Assembly (NCBI GenBank): GCA_039807445.1
Contig: JBDHRG010000058.1
Coordinates: 1 to 19,815, forward strand
DNA: 19,815 bases
Reading direction: 5' to 3'
Source of the DNA: JBDHRG01 sp039807445
Lineage (GTDB): Bacteria; Pseudomonadota; Gammaproteobacteria; Competibacterales; Competibacteraceae
Shown here: piece by piece, positions 1 through 7,427 of the stretch
Position numbering within the stretch: the stretch's first letter is position 1
Layout of the letters: every line of letters begins with the position of its first letter
Notes under the pieces: model-generated
The model's database searches: none
Told to the model about the DNA's origin: nothing
Seen by the model: the letters and a program-made list of their open reading frames with translations, nothing else
Program-made: the position numbers and the translations under genes

Positions 1-137
1 ACCACCACCCACTTGCCGCGCTGCTCGGCGAGGCTGAACGGCCTGCCGTCGAGATCGGGCAGCGTGAAGTCCGCCGGCGCCGCCGCTGCGGGCCCCAGGT
101 CCAGCCAGAGCAACAGCGCCGGCAGCAGGCGTTTCAC
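1..137 (-). CDS. TlpA/ResA-like thioredoxin-family protein (partial, N-terminus only)
   Basis: Only the first 45 or so residues are inside the window; the gene continues past position 1 on the minus strand. It starts with GTG at 137-135, overlapping the TGA of the upstream lipoprotein gene (GTGA), with a GGAG-type ribosome site just before it. The N-terminus is a short signal-like hydrophobic stretch (MKRLLPALLLWLDLG) ending in an Ala-rich region. Then comes DFTLPDLDGRPFSLAEQRGK followed by WVVV, the opening beta strands of TlpA/ResA/AhpC-type redoxins. The CxxC active site would lie just outside the window. Known for the family: periplasmic thiol-disulfide exchange, for example in cytochrome c maturation. 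The specific role here is unknown. Family-level call fairly secure; the exact subfamily is not. Confidence 0.7.
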   Translation of the reverse strand, partial: MKRLLPALLLWLDLGPAAAAPADFTLPDLDGRPFSLAEQRGKWVV

Positions 138-427
138 GGTGCGGGGCTCCAGCCGGGGGATCGGGTTTCGGCGTGCTCGCGCGCCCGGATCGCCTCTTCG
201 CGGGCGTCGAGCGCGTAGCGGCGCGCATCGTTGTACGCGCCCGCCTCGAGCCGCGTCTGCGCGCGCTCGAGCAGCGCGCGTGCCTCGCGCAGCTCCGCCG
301 ACGCGCTGCCGGTGGCCTGCTCGGCGGCCTGGATCGCCTGGCGCGCATCGCTCATCTCTTGCACCGGCGGACCGCCAGCACAGCCGACGACGAGCAGGGT
401 TGTGGGAAGGATGAGTTTCCAGCGCAA
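134..427 (-). CDS. small DUF4398-type lipoprotein
   Basis: The predicted product is about 97 residues. A TTG start at 427-425 gives MRWKLILPTTLLVVGC, a compact lipoprotein signal with a lipobox (LVVGC). The GTG at 484 is the alternative start but would give an unusually long 35-residue leader. After the Cys comes a helical, Ala/Glu/Arg-rich region with DARQAIQAAEQA and an ARALLERAQTRLEAGAYNDA segment, typical of DUF4398 proteins, which have TPR-like helices and are often outer-membrane-anchored. No enzymatic function is known. The stop overlaps the start of the downstream thioredoxin-like gene by 4 nt, so the two are probably co-transcribed. It diverges from arsC. The start is uncertain; the family is fairly clear. 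Confidence 0.7.
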   Translation of the reverse strand: MRWKLILPTTLLVVGCAGGPPVQEMSDARQAIQAAEQATGSASAELREARALLERAQTRLEAGAYNDARRYALDAREEAIRAREHAETRSPGWSPAP

Positions 428-541
428 TTTGCGTAAGATGCCGCGCGCGCGGCTTTCGGCTTGGATTCCGGGCCACGCTAGCACCCGTGCCGGAGAGCGT
501 CAAGCCAGCCTGCCACCTGTCCATTTCCCGGGAATTCGCCG

Positions 542-904
542 ATGTCCTGCGCCGATCGGGTCACGATCTACCACAACGCCCGCTGCTCGAAGTCGCGCGG
601 CGCGCTCGAGCTGCTGCGCGCTCGCGGCATCGAGCCCGAGGTCGTCAACTACCAGGAGACCCCGCCGAGCGCCGCCGAGTTCGAGCGCCTGCTCGGTTTG
701 CTCGGGCTGGAACCGCGCGCGCTGATGCGCAGCGGCGAGCCCGAATACGCCGAGCTCGGCCTGGCCGATCCGGGGCTGCCGCGCGCGGCGCTGATCGAGG
801 CGCTGGTGCGCCACCCGAAGCTGATCGAACGCCCGATCGTCGTTCGCGGCGAGCGCGCCGTGATCGGACGGCCGCAGCAGCGCGTGCTGGAGTTGCTGGC
901 CTGA
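542..904 (+). CDS. arsC: ArsC-family arsenate reductase (glutaredoxin type)
   Basis: The 120-residue product matches the ArsC/Spx family in length and layout. The N-terminal strand VTIYHNARCSKSRG carries the catalytic Cys (C15) at the start of helix 1. The C-terminal half has the characteristic LIERPIVV segment followed by an Arg and GRPQQRVLELL. Family members reduce arsenate to arsenite with glutathione/glutaredoxin in the cytoplasm. Chromosomal stand-alone copies like this one, with no ars regulator or arsenite pump nearby, may have a different physiological substrate. The stop overlaps the next start as TGATG at 902-906, indicating translational coupling with wrbA. The same arsC-wrbA-DUF2069 order occurs in pseudomonads. 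Confidence 0.9.
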   Translation: MSCADRVTIYHNARCSKSRGALELLRARGIEPEVVNYQETPPSAAEFERLLGLLGLEPRALMRSGEPEYAELGLADPGLPRAALIEALVRHPKLIERPIVVRGERAVIGRPQQRVLELLA

Positions 905-1497
905 TGACCGAGATCCTGGTCCTCTATTACAGCCGCCACGGCGCCACCGCCGAGATGGCGCGGCTGATCGCGCGCGGCGTCGAGGAAGTCGAGGGCGTGA
1001 CGGCGCGGCTGCGCACGGTACCGGCGGTGTCGACGGTGTGCGAAGCAGTCGCCGACGACATCCCCCTGGAGGGTCCGCCCTACGCGACGCTCGACGATCT
1101 GCGCCAGTGCGCCGGGCTGGCGCTGGGCAGCCCGACGCGCTTCGGCAACATGGCCGCGCCGCTGAAGTACTTCCTCGACTCGACCTCGCCGCTGTGGCTG
1201 TCGGGCGTGCTCGCCGGCAAGCCGGCCGCGGTGTTCACCGCGACCGCCAGCCTGCACGGCGGCCAGGAAACCACGCTGCTGTCGATGATGCTGCCGCTGC
1301 TGCACCACGGCATGCTCGTGCTCGGCCTGCCCTACACCGAGCCGGCGCTGACCACGACGCGCACCGGCGGCACCCCCTACGGCGCCAGCCACCACGCCTA
1401 CGACGGCGCGCGCATCAGCGACGACGAGCGCGTGCTGTGCCGCGCGCTCGGCCGGCGCCTGGCCGAGACCGCGCGCCGCCTGGACGCCGGCGCATGA
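904..1497 (+). CDS. wrbA: WrbA-type NAD(P)H:quinone oxidoreductase (flavodoxin fold)
   Basis: The product is 197 residues, the usual WrbA length. The N-terminal LYYSRHGATAEMARLIARGV is the FMN-phosphate loop of the flavodoxin fold. SPTRFGNMAAPLKYFLD and the ASLHGGQETTLLSMMLPLLHH region, followed by GGTPYGASHH near residues 160-170, are WrbA signatures. WrbA proteins are cytoplasmic FMN enzymes that reduce quinones by two electrons, avoiding semiquinone radicals. The gene sits between arsC (1-nt overlap upstream) and a DUF2069 gene (ATGA overlap downstream), so the three form one operon. Confidence 0.92.
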   Translation: MTEILVLYYSRHGATAEMARLIARGVEEVEGVTARLRTVPAVSTVCEAVADDIPLEGPPYATLDDLRQCAGLALGSPTRFGNMAAPLKYFLDSTSPLWLSGVLAGKPAAVFTATASLHGGQETTLLSMMLPLLHHGMLVLGLPYTEPALTTTRTGGTPYGASHHAYDGARISDDERVLCRALGRRLAETARRLDAGA

Positions 1498-1859
1498 TCG
1501 CTGCGGCCCGGTTCCTCGCGCTCGCCTGTCATCTCGGCCTGCTGGCGCTGCTGTTCACCTGGGCGGTGTGGGCACCGAGCCCGCACTACCCGGTGGCGCT
1601 GGTGCTGCTGGTCTCGGTGGGGCCGCTGCTGTTGCCGCTGCGCGGGCTGCTGCATGCCCGGCCGTACACGCACGCCTGGACCGCGTTCCTGGCGCTGTAC
1701 TACTTCGTGATCGCGGTCGACGACATCGCCGGTGCCACCGCCCCGCGCGGGCTCGCCTGGGCCGAGCTGGCGCTGAGCGTCGGGCTGTTCAGCGGCTGCG
1801 TGGTCTATGCGCGGCTCGAAGGCCGGCGACGCAAGGCGGCGGCCCCGAAGCCGGGATGA
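1494..1859 (+). CDS. DUF2069 integral membrane protein
   Basis: The product is 121 residues and strongly hydrophobic, with about four predicted membrane helices: roughly residues 5-25, 32-50, 60-78 and 88-105. It ends in a basic tail (EGRRRKAAAPKPG). Size and topology fit DUF2069, and the position directly after wrbA and near hda matches the conserved neighbourhood in gammaproteobacteria. The ATG overlaps the wrbA stop (ATGA). Function is unknown; it is presumably in the inner membrane. The gene is convergent with the DUF29 gene; the 92-bp gap between them shows nothing convincing. Confidence 0.82.
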   Translation: MIAAARFLALACHLGLLALLFTWAVWAPSPHYPVALVLLVSVGPLLLPLRGLLHARPYTHAWTAFLALYYFVIAVDDIAGATAPRGLAWAELALSVGLFSGCVVYARLEGRRRKAAAPKPG

Positions 1860-1951
1860 AAGCCGCCTCTCCGCCAGCCGATTGCCGTGCAGTGCGATCC
1901 GGCGAAGCCGCCGATTCAGCTTTCTGGCACTGCCGGCGGACGATTTGCTCG

Positions 1952-2392
1952 TCATTGCTCGGGCAGCCAGTCGGGGGCCAACACCTCATCCGGCCCCCAC
2001 GGGCAGGATTCGGGAAACTCCAGCGTGCCACCGGTTTCCCGCAAGGCCAGATCGAGTGCGTCGTTGTAGACGGCAGCCAACCATTCCGGGTCGCGCAACG
2101 AGGGTTTCAGGCTGGGCGTGCGTAGCAGCCGCTTGGCGACGTTCTCGCGCTGACCCACGATCGTCCGGCGCCAACTGTTGCCGCGGCGTTCGGGCTGGTA
2201 CTGCCACTTGAGCAGGTGCGCCAGCAGCACCGCCATTCGGCTCTCCAGCTCGCGCTGTTCGCTCTTGCCCACGTCCTCGATTTCCTCGGCGATGTGCTCG
2301 ATGTCCAGCTCGGCGAAGCGCCCGGCGCGCAGCAGCCGCACCTGCTCCTCGGCCCACGCCACCACGTCCTGCTCGTACCGCGCCTGCCCCAT
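1952..2392 (-). CDS. DUF29 domain-containing protein
   Basis: The predicted product is 146 residues. The ATG at 2392 is preferred over a GTG at 2416 because a GGAGGG ribosome site lies 7 nt upstream of it. The protein shows the DUF29 pattern: an N-terminal YEQDVVAWAEEQVRLLRAG, the acidic ELDIEHIAEEIEDVGKSE segment, then LLAHLLKWQYQPERRGNSWR. DUF29 is a small all-helical family of unknown function, scattered in cyanobacteria and proteobacteria and often present in variable copies. The gene interrupts the otherwise conserved DUF2069-hda neighbourhood on the minus strand, so it may be a lineage-specific arrival. No catalytic residues can be proposed. Confidence 0.82.
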   Translation of the reverse strand: MGQARYEQDVVAWAEEQVRLLRAGRFAELDIEHIAEEIEDVGKSEQRELESRMAVLLAHLLKWQYQPERRGNSWRRTIVGQRENVAKRLLRTPSLKPSLRDPEWLAAVYNDALDLALRETGGTLEFPESCPWGPDEVLAPDWLPEQ

Positions 2393-2443
2393 CGGCCAGC
2401 CCTCCACGCCACTCACGGCCGAATGTTGCCCCTCGTCAGCGCA

Positions 2444-3151
2444 TCATGGCAATCCGGCCTCTTTCAGCACCGCGCGCACCCGCGTCAGCCCGAGCTTGCC
2501 CGGCTGCTCGACCAGCGCGCGCTCGAGCGCATCGAGCGCGGCGATCAAGTCGCGCAGGCGGTCGCCGACGCGGCGCAGCAGCAGCGCGGTCACCGCTTCG
2601 GGCAGGCGGATGCCACGGCGCTCGGCGCGCGCGAGCAGCGCCGCGCGGCGGCTGGCCAGGTCGAGCGGCTGCAGCGCGAGCACCAGTGCGCGGCCCAGAC
2701 GCGCGGCGAGCGCCGCGTTCGCGATCGGCAGCGCCGCGGCCGCCGCACTCAGCACCAGCCCGCCGCCGGCGTGCTCGACGCGCCGCGCCAGCAGCGCCTC
2801 GAGCGTCGTCTCCCAGCGCGGCTCGCCGAGCACTGCGTCGACATCGTCGAGGCACACCACGCCGAGCCCCTCGAGCCCCTCGAGCGCCTCGGGCGGCAAG
2901 CCCTCGGCCAGCGGCAGGTGCACCGCCGACTGGCCACGCCCGGCCGCCGCCCGGCACAGCGCCTGCAGCAGATGGGTGCGACCGCTGTCTTGCGGCCCGC
3001 ACAGCAGTACCACCGGCTCGCCCGGCACGCCACGCAGCCGGCGCAGCGTGTCGACCACCGTGCCGTTCGGCCCGGCCAGGAAGTTGTCGAAGCCGGCGGG
3101 ATCGCGCGCTGCCAGCGCCAGCGCAAGCTGCGGGCGAGGCTCCCCGCTCAT
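2444..3151 (-). CDS. hda: Hda, DnaA-related regulatory inactivator
   Basis: The product is 235 residues, the usual Hda length, consisting of a single DnaA-like AAA+ module without the DNA-binding domain. Residues 8-13 (QLALAL) fit the N-terminal beta-clamp-binding motif. A divergent Walker A (GPQDSGRTHL, near residue 52) and Walker B (VVCLDDVDAV, near 98) follow, and the C-terminal lid reads RLRDLIAALDALERAL. In enteric bacteria Hda with the DNA-loaded sliding clamp stimulates ATP hydrolysis by DnaA, limiting re-initiation. The start codon overlaps the stop of the AI-2E family gene (ATGA), so it is the last gene of the pgsA-perM-hda unit. Proximity to purM matches pseudomonads. Confidence 0.9.
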   Translation of the reverse strand: MSGEPRPQLALALAARDPAGFDNFLAGPNGTVVDTLRRLRGVPGEPVVLLCGPQDSGRTHLLQALCRAAAGRGQSAVHLPLAEGLPPEALEGLEGLGVVCLDDVDAVLGEPRWETTLEALLARRVEHAGGGLVLSAAAAALPIANAALAARLGRALVLALQPLDLASRRAALLARAERRGIRLPEAVTALLLRRVGDRLRDLIAALDALERALVEQPGKLGLTRVRAVLKEAGLP

Positions 3152-4212
3152 CCCGGCCCCTCCCCTTCGTACAGTCCGCTGGCGCGGTAGCCCTCGAGCG
3201 TGTGGCGCAACAGCACTGCGATCACCGCCGCCACCGGCAGCGCCAGCAGCACGCCCATGAAGCCGAACAACTGCCCGCCGGCGAGCACGGCGAAGATCAC
3301 CGCGACCGGGTGCAACCCGATGCGGTCGCCGACCAGCCAGGGGGTCAGCAGCATGCCCTCGACCGCCTGCCCGAACGCGAACACCGCGACGACCAGGCCG
3401 AGGTGCAGCAGATCGCCGAACTGCAGCGCCGCGGCGAAGCCGGCGGCGGCGACGCCGACGATGAAGCCGAGGTAGGGCACGAAGCTGACCAGCCCCGCGA
3501 GCAAGCCGATCAGCAGCGCCGCCTCGAGCTCGACCAGCATCAGCCCGAGCGCGTAGATCGCGCCGAGCGCCAGCATCACGCTGAACTGCCCGCGCAGGAA
3601 GGCGCCGAGCACGGTGTCGGACTCGGCGGCGATCTGCGACACGCGCGGCTCGAGCGGCCGTGGCAACAGCCCGCGCACGCGCATGACCAACACGTCCCAG
3701 TCGCGCAACAGGTAGAAGGTGACCACCGGCACCAGCACGCCGTTGGCGAGCCAGCCCAGCACCGCCGCGGTCGACTGCGACAGCGAGCCGAGCACCGAAG
3801 CCGCGATGCTGCCGACCTTATCGACTTGCTGCGCGAGCTGCTCGCGCAGCGCGCCGAAGTCGAGGAAGGCGAAGTCGAGCCCGATGCGCTCGCGCAGCCA
3901 GGGCCCGAGATGGTCTTTCAGCGCATCGAGGTGCGCCGGCAAGCCGCGCACCACCGCCAGCACCTGGCGCTCGAGCGCCGGCACCAGCAGCAGCGCGACC
4001 GCGATCAGCGCGGCGAAGATCAGGCAGAACACAGCGACGACCGCGGCGGTGCGTGAAAAGCGCAGGCGCTCGAGGCGGTCGATCAGCGGATCGCCGAGGT
4101 AGGCGAGCACCGCCGACAGCAGGAACGGCGTCAGCACCGGCGCCAGCAGGTAGAGCACCAAGCCGCAGGCCGAGGCGAGCAGCAGCCAGAACGCGATCCG
4201 CAGCTCAGCCAT
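3148..4212 (-). CDS. AI-2E/PerM family membrane transporter
   Basis: The predicted product is 354 residues starting MAELRIAFWLLL. The in-frame start further upstream (4263) lies deep inside pgsA and adds non-hydrophobic residues, so it was rejected. The sequence has about eight membrane helices: three N-terminal, a soluble amphipathic middle (LPAHLDALKDHLGPWLRERI), and five C-terminal including GLLAGLVSFVPYLGFIVG, a signature of the family. DRIGLHPVAVIFAVLAGGQLFG near residues 290-310 is also typical. Members export autoinducer-2 or act as Na+/H+ antiporters or permeases; the substrate here is unknown. The gene overlaps pgsA by 8 nt and hda by 4 nt, indicating one transcript. Confidence 0.88.
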   Translation of the reverse strand: MAELRIAFWLLLASACGLVLYLLAPVLTPFLLSAVLAYLGDPLIDRLERLRFSRTAAVVAVFCLIFAALIAVALLLVPALERQVLAVVRGLPAHLDALKDHLGPWLRERIGLDFAFLDFGALREQLAQQVDKVGSIAASVLGSLSQSTAAVLGWLANGVLVPVVTFYLLRDWDVLVMRVRGLLPRPLEPRVSQIAAESDTVLGAFLRGQFSVMLALGAIYALGLMLVELEAALLIGLLAGLVSFVPYLGFIVGVAAAGFAAALQFGDLLHLGLVVAVFAFGQAVEGMLLTPWLVGDRIGLHPVAVIFAVLAGGQLFGFMGVLLALPVAAVIAVLLRHTLEGYRASGLYEGEGPG

Positions 4213-4759
4213 CGCGACGCCGCTCCCGCGCTCGCGCGCTCCAACGCAACACGTAATCGGCACCGCTCCACAGCGTGGTCAGCGCGGTCAGCCAGACCAT
4301 CCACTGCACCGCCGCCGCCGGCACCCAGGCGGTGCCGTGGCGCACCAGCACCAGCAGCACCAGCGTGAGCTGCACCAGCGTGTTCAGCTTGCTGATCCAC
4401 GAGGGCGCGGCGCTGAAGCGCTCGACCAGCACGTGGTACGCCAGCGCGCCGGCCACGATCAGCACATCGCGCGCGATCACCAGGCCCACCAGCCACGCCG
4501 GCAGCTCGCCGCCCCAGCCGAGCACCACGAAGCAGCCGACCAGCAGCAGCTTGTCGGCGATCGGGTCGAGGATGCCGCCGAGACGGCTGGTCCAGCCCAT
4601 GCCCTTGGCGAGCAGCCCGTCGAGCGCATCGGAGACGCCGGCGGCGACGAAGCACGCCAGCGCCGCCGCATAGGCGCCGTCGACGATCAGCCACAGCGTC
4701 GGCCCCACCAGCACGATGCGCAGGCCGGTGATCAGGTTGGGGATGTGCCGGGCCTTCAC
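4205..4759 (-). CDS. pgsA: CDP-alcohol phosphatidyltransferase (PgsA-like)
   Basis: The predicted product is 184 residues from a GTG at 4759, with GGAGG 6 nt upstream. Longer frames run through the candidate promoter and were rejected. It begins VKARHIPNLITGLRI, a standard start for this family. The CDP-alcohol motif is SDALDGLLAKGMG followed by GGILDPIADK, giving D-x2-D-G-x2-A-K and G-x3-D-x3-D. The usual AR is AK here. Four or five membrane helices follow. Family members transfer a phosphatidyl group from CDP-diacylglycerol to an alcohol, usually glycerol-3-phosphate. A cardiolipin-synthase-like or other alcohol acceptor cannot be excluded, so the symbol is tentative. Confidence 0.75.
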   Translation of the reverse strand: MKARHIPNLITGLRIVLVGPTLWLIVDGAYAAALACFVAAGVSDALDGLLAKGMGWTSRLGGILDPIADKLLLVGCFVVLGWGGELPAWLVGLVIARDVLIVAGALAYHVLVERFSAAPSWISKLNTLVQLTLVLLVLVRHGTAWVPAAAVQWMVWLTALTTLWSGADYVLRWSARARERRRDG

Positions 4760-4816
4760 ACGGGGCCTCCGGCTGCGGCGTGCACCATGGGGAAGTCCTG
4801 CTCGATGACGCGGCGC

Positions 4817-4846
4817 ATCTTCGGCGAGCCGGCGCGCAAGTGTCAA
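4817..4846 (-). promoter_or_regulatory. candidate sigma-70 promoter for pgsA-perM-hda
   Basis: On the minus strand a perfect TTGACA lies at 4846-4841, followed after 18 nt by GAAGAT at 4822-4817. This is a strong -35 with a weak -10, placed about 60 nt upstream of the pgsA GTG. It points away from purM. It is inferred from sequence alone. Confidence 0.4.
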
Positions 4847-4860
4847 ACGATGGGCCGGGA

Positions 4861-4960
4861 ATGGGCGATGGGCGATGGGCGATGGGGGATGGGGGATGGG
4901 TAATGGGGAATGGGGAATGGGGAATCTGTCTCATCCCTCATCCCCCATCCCCCATCGCCC
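4861..4960. repeat. ATGGGNN heptamer array with inverted heptamers (long hairpin)
   Basis: Nine consecutive heptamers of the form ATGGGNN run from 4861 to 4923 (three ATGGGCG, two ATGGGGG, one ATGGGTA, three ATGGGGA). They are followed by four heptamers in the opposite orientation (CATCCCT, CATCCCC twice, CATCGCC) at 4932-4959. Positions 4877-4898 and 4939-4960 form a perfect 22-bp inverted repeat around a 40-nt spacer. The array fills the divergent pgsA/purM intergenic region just upstream of the purM -10 candidate. Similar heptamers recur near 10083-10121. Confidence 0.9.
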
Positions 4961-4967
4961 GACCGTG

Positions 4968-4973
4968 TAGAAT
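4968..4973 (+). promoter_or_regulatory. candidate purM -10 element
   Basis: TAGAAT at 4968-4973 matches the sigma-70 -10 consensus at five of six positions and lies 44 nt upstream of the purM GTG. No good -35 is visible, because that place is occupied by the C-rich arm of the heptamer hairpin. This suggests an activator-dependent or structure-influenced promoter. Confidence 0.4.
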
Positions 4974-5017
4974 GTCGCCCCCGTACCCCCCGCCCCGAAC
5001 TTGCCAAGGTGCAGCCC

Positions 5018-6067
5018 GTGAGCCAGACCCAGACTCCGTCCCTGAGCTACCGCGACGCCGGCGTGGACATCGACGCCGGCGAAGCGCTGGTCGAGCGCAT
5101 CAAGCCGCACGCGAAGCGCACGGCGCGTGCCGGCGTGCTCGGCGGGCTCGGCGGCTTCGGCGCGCTGTTCGAGCTGCCGGCCGGGCGCTACCGCCAGCCG
5201 GTGCTGGTCTCGGGCACTGACGGCGTCGGCACCAAGCTGCGCGTGGCGATCGAGGCCGGCCGCCACGACACCATCGGCATCGACCTGGTGGCGATGTGCG
5301 CCAACGACATCGTCGTCGCCGGTGCCGAGCCGCTGTTCTTCCTCGATTACTACGCCACCGGCCACCTGGCGGTGGACACCGCCGCCGCCGTGATCAAGGG
5401 CATCGCCGATGGCTGCGAGCTCGCCGGCTGCGCGCTGGTCGGCGGCGAGACCGCCGAGATGCCGGGCATGTACGCGGGCGAGGACTACGACCTGGCCGGT
5501 TTCTGCGTCGGCGTGGTCGAGAAGGACCGCATCATCGACGGCGCCCGAGTGGGCGCCGGCGACGTGCTGCTCGGCCTGGCGTCGTCGGGGCTGCACTCGA
5601 ACGGCTACTCGCTGGTGCGCAAGATCGTCGAGCGCAGCGGCGCGAAGCTCGACGACGACTTCGACGGCCGGGCGCTGAAGGACGTGCTGCTCGCGCCGAC
5701 GCGGATCTACGTCAAGCCGCTGCTCGAGCTGCTGGAGACGGTCGAGGTGCACGCGCTGGCGCACATCACCGGCGGCGGCCTGCCCGAGAACCTGCCGCGC
5801 GTGCTGGCCGCGGGCACCCGCGCGGTGATCGACGCCGCGAGCTGGGAGCGCCCGACGATCTTCCGCTGGCTGCAGGAACAGGGCGGCGTCCCCGATGCCG
5901 AGATGTACCGCACCTTCAACTGCGGCGTCGGCATGGTCGTCTGCGTCGCCGCCGCAGACGTCGAACGCGCGGCGGTACAGCTGCGCGCCGCCGGCGAGAC
6001 CGTCTGGGTGCTCGGCCGCATCGAGGCCGACGACGGTGCCGGCCCGCGCGTGGAGATCCGCCGATGA
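5018..6067 (+). CDS. purM: phosphoribosylformylglycinamidine cyclo-ligase (AIR synthetase)
   Basis: The predicted product is 349 residues from a GTG at 5018, giving VSQTQTPSLSYRDAGVDIDA, the expected N-terminus. AAGGTG just upstream can serve as ribosome site, and the longer frame from 4910 runs through repeats. PurM motifs are all present: SGTDGVGTKL, ANDIVVAGAEPLFFLDYYA, GGETAEMPGMY, SSGLHSNGYSLVRK, HITGGGLPENLPR and FNCGVGMV. The enzyme converts FGAM plus ATP to AIR, the fifth step of purine synthesis, as a cytoplasmic dimer. It overlaps purN (ATGA), so the two are translationally coupled. The length is normal and nothing is missing. Confidence 0.97.
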   Translation: MSQTQTPSLSYRDAGVDIDAGEALVERIKPHAKRTARAGVLGGLGGFGALFELPAGRYRQPVLVSGTDGVGTKLRVAIEAGRHDTIGIDLVAMCANDIVVAGAEPLFFLDYYATGHLAVDTAAAVIKGIADGCELAGCALVGGETAEMPGMYAGEDYDLAGFCVGVVEKDRIIDGARVGAGDVLLGLASSGLHSNGYSLVRKIVERSGAKLDDDFDGRALKDVLLAPTRIYVKPLLELLETVEVHALAHITGGGLPENLPRVLAAGTRAVIDAASWERPTIFRWLQEQGGVPDAEMYRTFNCGVGMVVCVAAADVERAAVQLRAAGETVWVLGRIEADDGAGPRVEIRR

Positions 6068-6723
6068 CGGCGCCCAAGCGCGCCGTGGTGCTGATCTCGG
6101 GCCGCGGCAGCAATCTGCAGAGCATCCTCGACGCGATCGCCGCCGGCCGGCTGCCGCTCGAGATCGCGGCGGTGATCAGCAACCGCCCCGGCGCCTACGG
6201 CCTCGAGCACGCCTGCGCCGCCGGGGTCGAAGCGTACACGCTCGACCACAAGGCCTTCGCCGACCGCGAAGCCTTCGATGCCGCGCTCGCCGGGCTGATC
6301 GACGGGCTCGAGCCCGATCTGGTCGTGCTCGCCGGCTTCATGCGCATCCTGACGCCCGGCTTCTGCGCGCGCTACGCGGGCAGGCTGCTCAACATCCACC
6401 CCTCGCTGCTGCCGAAGTTTCGCGGCGTGCACACGCACGAGCGCGCGCTCGCGGCCGGTGACGCCGAGCACGGCGCCAGCATCCACTTCGTCACCGCCGA
6501 GCTCGACGGCGGGCCGGTGTTCCTGCAGGCCAAGGTGCCGGTGCTGCCCGGCGACGATGCCGAACGCCTCGCCGCGCGCGTGCTCGAGCAGGAGCACCGT
6601 CTGTACCCGCTGGCGCTGCGCTGGTTCGCCGAGGGGCGCATCCGCCTCGGCGCCGACGGCCGCGCCGAGCTCGACGGCGCACCGCTGGATCAGCCGGTGC
6701 TGCTGGGCGAGGCGAAGGCGTGA
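6064..6723 (+). CDS. purN: phosphoribosylglycinamide formyltransferase
   Basis: The product is 219 residues, close to the usual length. It opens KRAVVLISGRGSNLQSILDA, the phosphate-binding loop of GAR transformylase. The catalytic triad is visible: N110 and H112 in LNIHPSLLPKFRG, and D148 in AELDGGPVF. The enzyme transfers a formyl group from 10-formyltetrahydrofolate to GAR in the third step of purine synthesis. The start codon overlaps the purM stop (ATGA) and its own stop overlaps the next start (GTGA), so the four genes purM-purN-DUF3108-DUF3108 form one unit. Confidence 0.97.
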   Translation: MTAPKRAVVLISGRGSNLQSILDAIAAGRLPLEIAAVISNRPGAYGLEHACAAGVEAYTLDHKAFADREAFDAALAGLIDGLEPDLVVLAGFMRILTPGFCARYAGRLLNIHPSLLPKFRGVHTHERALAAGDAEHGASIHFVTAELDGGPVFLQAKVPVLPGDDAERLAARVLEQEHRLYPLALRWFAEGRIRLGADGRAELDGAPLDQPVLLGEAKA

Positions 6724-7427
6724 AACGCGCCGCGTTCGCCCTGCTGACGCTGGGCGGCGCGGCGCTGGCGCACGCCGCGCCGCCACCGGCGTTCACCGCG
6801 CGCTACCAGCTGGCGCTGTACGGCACGCCGGTCGGCGAATCGGTGCTGAGCCTGAGCTATACGGGTGGGCGCTACACGATGCGCTCGAGCACCCGGGCCG
6901 AGGGACCGGCGGCGCTGCTGGTGCGCGACCGGCTCGAAGAGCGCGCCGAGGGCGAGCTGGGGCCGGACGGCCCGCGGCCGCTGGCCTACGCGCACCGGCG
7001 CAGCGGCGGCAAGGACGAAGAGTCGGTCCGCATCGCCTTCGACCGCGCGCGCGGCGAGGTGCGGGTCGACGACGACGGGCAGCAAGCCGCGTTCACGCTC
7101 GCCGGCGACATGCTCGACCCGCTGTCGCTGCAGCTGGCGGTGATGTGGCGGCTGGCCGAGGGCCGACCACTGGGCGCGGTGACGCTGGTCGATGACGCCG
7201 AGCCCGAGCGCCCGACGCTCGCCGAGCAGGGCCGCGAGCGCGTGCGCACCGCGCTCGGCGAGCTCGAGGCGATCAGGCTGGCGCGCGACAAGCCCGGCGG
7301 CAAGCGCGTCACCACCTTCTGGTTCGCGCCGCAGTTCGCGTACCTGCCGGTGCAGGTGACGCAGCTGCGCAAGGGCCGCGAAGTGCTGCGGATGACGCTG
7401 CTCGCGGTCGAGGGCCTGGCGCGCTGA
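6720..7427 (+). CDS. DUF3108 domain-containing exported protein (first copy)
   Basis: The product is 235 residues with a clear Sec signal peptide (MKRAAFALLTLGGAALAHA, cleavage after AHA). The mature part is beta-rich. It has ARYQLALYGTPVGESVLSLS near the start, GDMLDPLSLQLAVMW in the middle and a C-terminal VTTFWFAPQFAYLPVQV block, all features of DUF3108. DUF3108 proteins are predicted periplasmic or outer-membrane-associated proteins of unknown function that commonly follow purN in gammaproteobacteria. The GTG start overlaps the purN stop. It is paralogous to the next gene. Confidence 0.85.
   Translation: MKRAAFALLTLGGAALAHAAPPPAFTARYQLALYGTPVGESVLSLSYTGGRYTMRSSTRAEGPAALLVRDRLEERAEGELGPDGPRPLAYAHRRSGGKDEESVRIAFDRARGEVRVDDDGQQAAFTLAGDMLDPLSLQLAVMWRLAEGRPLGAVTLVDDAEPERPTLAEQGRERVRTALGELEAIRLARDKPGGKRVTTFWFAPQFAYLPVQVTQLRKGREVLRMTLLAVEGLAR

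Noticed and set aside
2446..4056. 536-codon plus-strand frame opposite hda and perM
   Set aside because: Arg/Ala/Pro-rich mirror frame. The minus strand encodes well-conserved Hda and AI-2E family proteins with proper ribosome sites and overlaps.
4861..4960. CRISPR array
   Set aside because: The units are 7-bp contiguous heptamers without spacers, and no cas genes are nearby.
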